The translations under genes and the position numbers were made by a program. This document shows, in pieces, positions 1-5,094 of a stretch of 7,984 nt of DNA. This DNA is from Motiliproteus sp048265065 (lineage in GTDB: Bacteria; Pseudomonadota; Gammaproteobacteria; Pseudomonadales; Balneatricaceae): contig JBLXCH010000140.1 of the NCBI GenBank assembly GCA_048265065.1, positions 1-7,984 on the forward strand. The letters are read 5' to 3'. Position 1 is the first letter of the stretch, and every line of letters begins with the position of its first letter. The notes below the pieces were generated by a model. The model was not told where the DNA came from, ran no database searches, and was given only the letters and a program-made list of their open reading frames with translations.

Positions 1-64
1 AAAATCGTTTAACACACAGAGCCTATAGATAACGATTCTACAACACCCAATGGCACCAGCTTGC

Positions 65-92
65 TTGAAATGAAGCTTTACCGTTAAATAAG
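65..92 (+). promoter_or_regulatory. Possible promoter of the methyltransferase-fusion gene
   Basis: A TTGAAA box at 65-70 matches the -35 consensus at five of six positions. It is followed after 16 bases by AATAAG at 87-92, which matches the -10 consensus at four of six. Transcription would start near base 99 and leave a leader of roughly 23 bases containing AGGA at 109-112. The rest of bases 1-121 shows no coding pattern on either strand: all forward frames stop within the first 35 bases, and minus-strand frames are short and unlike known proteins. A small inverted repeat, AGCTT/AAGCT around 59-77, overlaps the -35 box. This is a by-eye call with no experimental support. Confidence 0.3.
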
Positions 93-121
93 CTCACCGC
101 CAGTAAACAGGATCAGCACGG

Positions 122-1498
122 ATGTCCTCTCAACAATGGGATGAAAAAGCATTTTGTGAGAACTATTGCCGAACATGGGAGATTTCTCATCGAGAAATTC
201 ACTACGGCTGGCTAGCTCCTGGCGAAAACAGCCTTCGCTTAATCGATATTGATTTAGCCAATGCCAACGTCTTGGATATTGGTTGTGGTATGGGAGAAAA
301 CTTAATCGCCCTAGCCCGCCAAGGCGCTAATTGTCACGGGATTGATATTTCCGCGTACATGCTGGACCGCGCCCGCGAAAACATGGCCGTTTATGCTGAT
401 GAGATTGAACCTATTCATTTCCAGCAACAAGACATGCGCCAAACAGACTTTTTCCCTGGCACCTCGTTTGATCTAATTTTGTCTGTTTATTCAATGGAAT
501 ACCTTAGCTCCGCTCAAGAACTGAAAGACCTGTTATACAATTTATTCAAGCGCCTAAAACCTGGCGGCGTATTTATTTTTTGCTTTTCGCACCAACTGCA
601 ACATTTTCGCCACAATCAACTGGCTAACGCATCCAGCAAAACCGGTGATGATCAATTTTCGACATTAATCTATTCTTTTAGAGATGTTGTCAGCTCATTA
701 ACCAGTGTCGGTTATGTGGTAGAGCGAATTATCGAGCAAGGCACTAAAAACCCATCGCAACTTAGTTATGAAGACGCTCTTACCTTTCCTTACCACTTTC
801 ATCGCGACCAGAATCCGTGTCATCCGTCATTTGACAAAGAAAGCAACAAAACTCCGCACACCATTGTCTATAAAGTCCGAAAACTCGACACTCATGCTCA
901 CGAGCAAGAACAACAATTAAAACTGAGCTACGACACTCGGCAAGTTCGCATCTGGGGGCAGAACCGCAGCATCCATGAGTCAGTTGACTTCCTCGTTGGC
1001 AACAACACCTTTACCGCACATAAAATGGCAAAAAAGGACACGCTGGTTGGCTTATGTGAAGTCATGAGTATCGAGGTTGAGGTGAGTGACATCGCCGAAT
1101 CCAAAGACATTCTGCTCAATATTGATCTTGATGGTTCTCAATCCACCTTATCAGTAAGCAACAACTGTGTTCAGGCAATGGTGCACCGCAGACTTACCGC
1201 AGCAGGCTTGCAACCAACCTATGAGCGTAGCGTTTTCGCTAACGCCGATGAGGTAGAAAGCGGCTTATACATCAAACGTATTGACCCACTGTACGGCGAG
1301 CTACATCAGTTATTTCCTAAACAGCGGTCTGGAATTTTAGTCTTCATTAATGGTGAAGAGCCTGCACACGGCACCATCGGCCTTGAGGATATCAGCCTCG
1401 CCGCCGGTGACCGCATTCAAATTATGTACATCGTTAACAGCTGGGGGAAAGACTGGCGCAAGCGACACAAGGCCAGTCAACAACTTGATCTGTTTTAA
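122..1498 (+). CDS. Class I SAM-dependent methyltransferase fused to a DUF4430-like C-terminal domain
   Basis: Residues about 1-253 form a Rossmann-fold methyltransferase. VLDIGCGMGEN at 50-60 is the SAM-binding motif I, the acidic D75 in GIDIS ends strand 2, QDMR lies at 103-106, FDLILSVYSMEYLS (116-129) is motif IV, and LKPGGVFIF (145-153) precedes strand 5. PHTIVYKVRK (245-254) looks like the usual last strand. A His/Glu/Gln-rich linker (257-266) leads to some 190 further residues that a stand-alone methyltransferase does not need. Within these, about 328-437 follows the pattern I associate with DUF4430/transcobalamin C-terminal domains: a strand pair, a helix (about 349-363), GLYIKRID (381-388), then GILVFINGEEP (404-414) and LAAGDRIQIMYI (426-437). 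Residues 270-328 I do not recognise. There is no signal peptide or membrane segment, so it is cytoplasmic. AGGA at 109-112, nine bases before the ATG, supports this start. The substrate is unknown. The methyltransferase call is firm; the C-terminal call is tentative. The gene is probably transcribed alone. Confidence 0.88.
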   Translation: MSSQQWDEKAFCENYCRTWEISHREIHYGWLAPGENSLRLIDIDLANANVLDIGCGMGENLIALARQGANCHGIDISAYMLDRARENMAVYADEIEPIHFQQQDMRQTDFFPGTSFDLILSVYSMEYLSSAQELKDLLYNLFKRLKPGGVFIFCFSHQLQHFRHNQLANASSKTGDDQFSTLIYSFRDVVSSLTSVGYVVERIIEQGTKNPSQLSYEDALTFPYHFHRDQNPCHPSFDKESNKTPHTIVYKVRKLDTHAHEQEQQLKLSYDTRQVRIWGQNRSIHESVDFLVGNNTFTAHKMAKKDTLVGLCEVMSIEVEVSDIAESKDILLNIDLDGSQSTLSVSNNCVQAMVHRRLTAAGLQPTYERSVFANADEVESGLYIKRIDPLYGELHQLFPKQRSGILVFINGEEPAHGTIGLEDISLAAGDRIQIMYIVNSWGKDWRKRHKASQQLDLF

Positions 1499-1502
1499 AG
1501 AT

Positions 1503-1542
1503 GGCTGAACACACCACTTAGAATAGCGCTTTAATTTCAGCC
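1503..1542. terminator. Weak hairpin between convergent genes
   Basis: GGCTGAA at 1503-1509 pairs perfectly with TTCAGCC at 1536-1542 across a 26-base loop. It lies just after the methyltransferase stop and reaches into the last codons of azoR. Only a short TTTAAAA stretch follows on the minus strand and no T-run follows on the plus strand. With such a long loop it is a weak candidate for a shared terminator of the two convergent genes. Confidence 0.25.
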
Positions 1543-2117
1543 TTAGCAGCCAGTACACCTTCGTCGGAAGAAGCAACGGCTTCGGCATTAATCGTCGTCA
1601 CATCGGTGAGTCCGATAAACCCCAAAACAGTGCTCAAATAAGTGTCTTGGTGATTCATTGATTCAGCTGGACTACCCGGCGCGTAACTGCCACCGCGAGC
1701 GCTGATAACATAAACTTTTTTACCCCCAAGTAAACCTTTAGGACCGTTTTCTGTATAGGTAAAAGTGCGGCCACGGCGTGCTACGTGATCAATCCACGTT
1801 TTTAGCCCCGAGGTAATTGAAAAATTATGCATTGGCGATCCAATCACCACGACATCAGCTTGCTCAAGCTCAGTAATCATTTGTTCAGAGGCAGCGATTA
1901 AGCGCTTTTGCTCATCGGTCAAATCATCCGGTGCTGTGTAAAAAGCATTAATCATTACTGCATCAATATGATCAGGTGGGTTCAAGCCTACGTCACGATA
2001 AGTGACATTACCTTCAGGATTAACCCCTGACCACTGCTGTACAAACAGCTCACTTAAACCGCGAGTATTTGACCCTGCCGTTAACGGGCTTGAATTCACT
2101 ACTAGCAAGTTCGCCAT
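1518..2117 (-). CDS. azoR: FMN-dependent NADH:quinone oxidoreductase / azoreductase
   Basis: This flavodoxin-fold enzyme uses NADH and bound FMN to reduce quinones by two electrons and to cleave aromatic azo bonds; it is a cytoplasmic homodimer in characterised members. At 199 residues it has the family's usual length. The FMN phosphate loop is SSPLTAGSNTR (9-19), with S10 and SNT 16-18 at the family positions. The flavin-contact segment is PMHNF (95-99), followed by the signature GLKTWIDHVARRGRTF (104-119) and YTENGPKGLLGGKK (121-134). ARGG at 140-143 is the second isoalloxazine loop. The family often has PMYNF, so H97 replaces a Tyr. AGGAGA (complement of 2123-2128) stands about six bases before the ATG, a strong ribosome site that fixes the start. 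It is transcribed away from the LysR gene, the classical layout for a regulator and its target, so LysR-controlled induction by quinones or electrophiles is a fair inference. Confidence 0.95.
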   Translation of the reverse strand: MANLLVVNSSPLTAGSNTRGLSELFVQQWSGVNPEGNVTYRDVGLNPPDHIDAVMINAFYTAPDDLTDEQKRLIAASEQMITELEQADVVVIGSPMHNFSITSGLKTWIDHVARRGRTFTYTENGPKGLLGGKKVYVISARGGSYAPGSPAESMNHQDTYLSTVLGFIGLTDVTTINAEAVASSDEGVLAAKAEIKALF

Positions 2118-2223
2118 AACATTCTCCTACCAAACGGAATAATTGTTTCGATAGAGACATTGTTATATCTATTTTGACGAACTAAAATCAGATTAAATCC
2201 GCAGATATGTTCTATTTTTTAGA
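2118..2223. promoter_or_regulatory. Divergent azoR-lysR control region with ATAGA half-sites
   Basis: This 106-base A/T-rich gap must carry both divergent promoters. ATAGA at 2151-2155 and TCTAT at 2168-2172 form an inverted repeat separated by 12 bases; extended by two bases, ATAGAGA/TATCTAT matches at six of seven. TCTATTTT at 2168-2175 recurs at 2211-2218, 43 bases away, about four helical turns. Paired sites spaced like this are typical of LysR-type tetramers, although the repeat is not the textbook T-N11-A form. For lysR, TTGACG at 2174-2179 is a good -35 box but no good -10 box sits at 16-18 bases. For azoR, TATAAC (complement of 2162-2167) is a possible -10 box without a clear -35 partner, consistent with an activator-dependent promoter. 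Confidence 0.45.
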
Positions 2224-3126
2224 ATGATTAATTCAGCCAAGCACAGAACGACACTAGAACAATGGCGAATACTTCAAGCCGTTGTCGATCATGGCGGCTA
2301 TGCTCAGGCAGGCGAAGCCATGCACCGCAGCCCCTCCTCCCTCAATCACGCGGTGAGTAAACTACAGCAACAACTCGGCGTAGAGCTTCTTGAAGTTAAA
2401 GGTCGAAAAGCCTTTCTCACACCACAAGGCGAGGTGCTCTTACGTCGCTCAAGACAGCTTACTGAAGAAGCCTACACCCTCGAGACCTTAGCCGAAAACC
2501 TAGAAATAGGCTGGGAGCCTGAAGTGACAGTAGTTGTTGAAAGCTTATTTCCGCTAACAGTCTTGTTTGAGGCATTGAAAGAATTTCACCCTTACAGTCG
2601 AGGTACACGGGTTAAAATCAAATCGACGGTCATCAGTGGAACCACAGAATCGATTAGCGAAGGGTCTGCCGATCTAGCCATTTGTGCGATTTTGCCTAAA
2701 GGCTTTTTAGGGGAAAGCCTGGGTAATGTTGAGTTAATTCCTGTCACACACCCAGGCCACCCGCTTCATCAACTCGAACAACCCATCGACCAAAAACAAC
2801 TCAGCAACGAGCTACAAATCGTCATAGGTGACTCCGGAAAACAGCCCATCGACAGCCAAGGCTGGCTACGTTCAGAACAACGCTGGACGGTGACTAATTT
2901 TGATGCTGCAATTCAGCTGCTAAAGTCAGGTGTTGGTTTTTGCTGGATACCCAGCCACCACGTCCAAGAGGATCTGGATAATAACCGACTCAAACGCATC
3001 CAGATAAAAGAAGGAAATCGACGCAACCTTCCCTTGCACTTGGTCATTCCCCGTCCGGACAAGCTCGGACCTTGTGCACAAGAGCTGCTACTGCATCTTC
3101 GAGATATGCCAACCATTGTGGCCTGA
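2224..3126 (+). CDS. LysR-type transcriptional regulator, probable regulator of azoR
   Basis: The protein has the standard LysR build and length (300 residues). A winged helix-turn-helix spans about 10-70, with LEQWRILQAVVDHGGYAQAGEAMHRSPSSLNHAVSKLQQQLG as its core pattern in pieces: the scaffold helix (11-22), AQAGEAMHRS (27-36), the recognition helix SSLNHAVSKLQQQLG (38-52) and LTPQGE (65-70) at the wing. A linker helix (about 70-95) joins a periplasmic-binding-protein-like effector domain from about 98 to the end, with VTVVVESLFP (101-110) and SADLAICAI (148-156) as its strands. It acts as a DNA-bound tetramer in the cytoplasm. Its ligand cannot be read from the sequence. The ATG at 2224 has almost no Shine-Dalgarno sequence, suggesting low expression. 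No ATG, GTG or TTG lies in frame between it and the upstream TAA at 2194, so the start is forced. Its divergent position makes azoR the likeliest target. Confidence 0.92.
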   Translation: MINSAKHRTTLEQWRILQAVVDHGGYAQAGEAMHRSPSSLNHAVSKLQQQLGVELLEVKGRKAFLTPQGEVLLRRSRQLTEEAYTLETLAENLEIGWEPEVTVVVESLFPLTVLFEALKEFHPYSRGTRVKIKSTVISGTTESISEGSADLAICAILPKGFLGESLGNVELIPVTHPGHPLHQLEQPIDQKQLSNELQIVIGDSGKQPIDSQGWLRSEQRWTVTNFDAAIQLLKSGVGFCWIPSHHVQEDLDNNRLKRIQIKEGNRRNLPLHLVIPRPDKLGPCAQELLLHLRDMPTIVA

Positions 3127-3147
3127 GACTTTCTTACCGCTAAGCCT

Positions 3148-3153
3148 TATAAT
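3148..3153 (+). promoter_or_regulatory. Consensus -10 box of the cmoAB operon
   Basis: A perfect TATAAT lies in the 57 bases between the LysR stop and the cmoA start. The sequence 16-18 bases upstream (around 3124-3131) is a poor -35 match, so the -35 element is weak or factor-assisted. Transcription would begin near 3160, giving a leader of about 24 bases. GCAGG at 3165-3169 is a modest ribosome site, with a 14-base gap to the ATG at 3184. The -10 box sits inside a possible GCTAA/TTAGC stem (3139-3143 with 3162-3166). A promoter here means cmoAB need not depend on lysR transcription. Confidence 0.5.
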
Positions 3154-3183
3154 CTCGCTTTTTAGCAGGCATGACCGTACACC

Positions 3184-3912
3184 ATGAGCAATAAAGACAA
3201 TATTTACGCAAACCCGCTTGAGCAAATTGTCGATTTCAATTTCGACGAGCAAGTCGCCAGTGTTTTTGCTGACATGATCAATCGATCCGTGCCGGGCTAT
3301 AGCACCTTGATTAAATGCTTAGGTATTCTGGCTGAACGCCATGCGCAACCTCACTCCAATTGTTATGACCTGGGTTGCTCATTAGGTGCTGTTACATTAT
3401 CCATGATGCAGCAAATCCAGTCAGCCGACGTTCGCTTTATTGCCGTGGATAATTCTGAAGCAATGATAGCGCGCTGCCGTCAACACTTAATGATGGCAAA
3501 CCTGCCTGAACGTGTTGACCTTGTCTGCGCAGACCTTCGCCAAACCACTTTAGCGCAAGCCTCTGTTGTCGTGATGAACTTCACTTTACAATTTTTGCCC
3601 CCTGAAGACAGGTCAACGTTGATTAATCATATCTACCAACAGCTATTGCCGGGCGGAGCCTTTTTGCTCTCCGAAAAAATTACACTCTCCAATGAAGGTG
3701 ATAACGAGCAAATGATCGACTGGTATCACACGTTCAAAAAAGCCAATGGTTATTCCGAAATGGAAGTAAGCCAAAAGCGGGCTGCATTAGAGAATGTGCT
3801 AATCCCTGAAACCCTAGAGTCACATGTTAGCCGCTTAAAAACGGCAGGTTTCAAAGAAGTTTATCCTTGGTTTCAATGCTTTAACTTTGTCTCTTTGGTT
3901 GCGGTTAAATGA
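3184..3912 (+). CDS. cmoA: Carboxy-S-adenosyl-L-methionine synthase CmoA
   Basis: CmoA converts SAM and prephenate to carboxy-SAM (with phenylpyruvate and CO2 as by-products of prephenate), the donor used by CmoB for tRNA wobble modification. The methyltransferase-fold protein is 242 residues, close to the roughly 247 of E. coli CmoA. The family-specific N-terminus is clear: FDEQVASVFADMINRSVPGY (20-39). The residues I recall as cofactor-binding in E. coli fall at identical numbers: Y39, G64-C65-S66 in YDLGCSLG (61-68), D89-N90, D117-L118, N132 and R199. R199, in SQKRAALENVLIPE (196-209), is the arginine that binds the added carboxylate and separates CmoA from ordinary methyltransferases. The C-terminal WFQCFNF (229-235) is also typical. 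The ATG at 3184 matches the family N-terminus. The stop overlaps the cmoB start in ATGA (3909-3912), indicating one transcript and coupled translation. Confidence 0.97.
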   Translation: MSNKDNIYANPLEQIVDFNFDEQVASVFADMINRSVPGYSTLIKCLGILAERHAQPHSNCYDLGCSLGAVTLSMMQQIQSADVRFIAVDNSEAMIARCRQHLMMANLPERVDLVCADLRQTTLAQASVVVMNFTLQFLPPEDRSTLINHIYQQLLPGGAFLLSEKITLSNEGDNEQMIDWYHTFKKANGYSEMEVSQKRAALENVLIPETLESHVSRLKTAGFKEVYPWFQCFNFVSLVAVK

Positions 3913-4898
3913 AAGAACTTAAAAATTGTTTTGATGACTTATTAGCCTGGATGCCCGAGTCAGACTTAGCTGACTGGCGAGACTCTCTCGATTTACTCCT
4001 TCAGGATAGAATCGACTCTGTTAACCACGGTGACTTACCACAGTGGGTGAGCGCGCTAAAAGCCTTACCAGAAGCTCAAGCCAAACATACAGACTTCAGC
4101 ATCGGGAACATTGAAATTGGTCAACACGATGAACTAACTGACAACGATGCAAAACAATTAGAGGCAACGCTTAAGCAACTAATGCCATGGCGAAAAGGAC
4201 CCTACAATGTATTTGGCGTTCATATCGATACAGAATGGCGCTCAGATTTCAAATGGGATCGTTTAACGCCTCATATTTCACCCCTTAAAAATCGTCTAGT
4301 ACTTGATATCGGTTGTGGCAATGGTTACCACATGTGGCGAATGCTAGACGCAGGCGCTAAACGGGTGATTGGTATCGATCCATCATGGAAATTTCTCATC
4401 CAATTCCAAGCGATCAAAGGCTACCTTAATGCCCCACCGGTTGATCTATTACCCTTAGGCATTGAAGACCTTCCCGCCAAGATGAAGGCCTTTGACACGG
4501 TTTTTTCAATGGGCGTGTTTTACCATCGCAAAAGTCCAATGGATCATTTACAAGAACTCCTCAATTTATTAAAGCCGGGCGGTGAGCTGATTCTTGAAAC
4601 CCTAGTGATTGAAGGTGATAAAAACGATGTTTTAGTGCCTGATGATCGCTATGCACAAATGCGGAACGTTTGGTTTTTACCCAGCGTTGAAGCGTTAACA
4701 GCATGGATGAAGCGTATCGGCTTTAACGATGTGAAGTGTGTTGACGTCAACACAACCAGCGTAGCCGAGCAGCGATCGACCGAATGGATGAAATTTCATT
4801 CACTGGCAGAATTCCTCGATCCCCAAAATACCGACAAAACTATCGAAGGATACCCAGCACCTACTCGTGCCATTATGGTTGCTAAAGCGCCTTATTAA
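3909..4898 (+). CDS. cmoB: tRNA U34 carboxymethyltransferase CmoB
   Basis: CmoB transfers the carboxymethyl group of carboxy-SAM to 5-hydroxyuridine at position 34 of tRNAs that read four-fold codon boxes, giving cmo5U. At 329 residues it is near E. coli CmoB (323). The N-terminal helical domain (1-about 90) is followed by a Rossmann methyltransferase core. WRKGPYNVFGVHIDTEWRSD (94-113) is the family hallmark, LVLDIGCGNGYHMWRM (130-145) is motif I, GIDPSW (155-160) follows, and SMGVFYHRKSP (200-210) and LKPGGELILET (221-231) complete the core. Residues I recall as carboxy-SAM contacts in E. coli are all present with a constant offset of five: K96, W110, K115, G135, D157, M201, Y205 and R320. 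The lysine and arginine contacts are what select carboxy-SAM over SAM. The gene begins within the cmoA stop, so the two are made together in the cytoplasm. No third cmo gene (trhP/trhO or cmoM) is in the window. Confidence 0.97.
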   Translation: MKELKNCFDDLLAWMPESDLADWRDSLDLLLQDRIDSVNHGDLPQWVSALKALPEAQAKHTDFSIGNIEIGQHDELTDNDAKQLEATLKQLMPWRKGPYNVFGVHIDTEWRSDFKWDRLTPHISPLKNRLVLDIGCGNGYHMWRMLDAGAKRVIGIDPSWKFLIQFQAIKGYLNAPPVDLLPLGIEDLPAKMKAFDTVFSMGVFYHRKSPMDHLQELLNLLKPGGELILETLVIEGDKNDVLVPDDRYAQMRNVWFLPSVEALTAWMKRIGFNDVKCVDVNTTSVAEQRSTEWMKFHSLAEFLDPQNTDKTIEGYPAPTRAIMVAKAPY

Positions 4899-4950
4899 GG
4901 AGATTCTCGAACAATCAGGAAAAAAAACCTCATCTACCCTTAGACCCTCT

Positions 4951-4972
4951 TTAGCGGAAATTCCACCGCTAA
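4951..4972 (+). terminator. Perfect 7-bp hairpin downstream of cmoB
   Basis: TTAGCGG (4951-4957) and CCGCTAA (4966-4972) pair perfectly around an eight-base loop, 52 bases past the cmoB stop. The stem has four G-C pairs. No T-run follows on the plus strand, so it is not a textbook intrinsic terminator; it may protect the cmoAB mRNA 3' end or help Rho-dependent termination. An A8 tract lies upstream at 4920-4927. Confidence 0.4.
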
Positions 4973-5010
4973 GTACAAATCTAAGATGATTTATTCACAA
5001 GAATTATTCA

Positions 5011-5040
5011 TTGGTGAAAGCACCAAAGCCAAGCTATAGT
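5011..5040 (+). promoter_or_regulatory. Likely promoter of the GGDEF-EAL gene overlapping a perfect inverted repeat
   Basis: TTGGTG at 5011-5016 (three of six to the -35 consensus, with the key TTG intact) is followed after 18 bases by TATAGT at 5035-5040 (five of six to the -10 consensus). The leader would be about 50 bases. The -35 box is also the left arm of a perfect inverted repeat: TTGGTG, four bases AAAG, CACCAA (5011-5026). This could be a regulator site in the promoter. Two TTATTCA copies (4991-4997 and 5004-5010) lie directly upstream. The remainder of the 196-base gap holds only the cmoB-distal hairpin and two A8 tracts. Confidence 0.4.
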
Positions 5041-5083
5041 TTCTCTCTCTAGATGTAGTGCGTTGCCGAAAAAAAATAATAAA

Positions 5084-5087
5084 GAGG
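5084..5087 (+). promoter_or_regulatory. Ribosome binding site that selects a GTG start
   Basis: GAGG at 5084-5087, within AAAGAGG, stands seven bases before GTG at 5095, ideal spacing. The next in-frame ATG is at 5113, 25 bases from this site and with no purine-rich site of its own. The GTG is therefore the better start. An A8 tract (5069-5076) just upstream leaves the region unstructured. Confidence 0.7.
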
Positions 5088-5094
5088 CCACCAC

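Noticed and set aside
1339..1444. A working MoaD/ThiS sulfur carrier at the end of the methyltransferase fusion
   Set aside because: The strand pattern is similar, but there is no C-terminal Gly-Gly and the chain continues after the last strand, so it cannot be activated in the usual way.
122..1498. The first methyltransferase as CmoM, completing a cmo gene set
   Set aside because: It is far longer than CmoM, has a second domain, lies apart from cmoAB across a divergent azoR/lysR pair, and shows no CmoM-specific pattern that I recognise.
1337..1588. 83-codon minus-strand frame across the methyltransferase end and the azoR end
   Set aside because: It overlaps both convergent genes in other frames and its composition is that of a shadow frame.
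3184..4898. A duplicated methyltransferase pair arising from one gene
   Set aside because: Both share only the Rossmann fold; each carries distinct family residues of CmoA and CmoB, a standard operon.
4917..4930. AGG-A8-CCT as a terminator hairpin
   Set aside because: The stem is only three pairs and the tract is A, not T, on the transcribed-forward strand.
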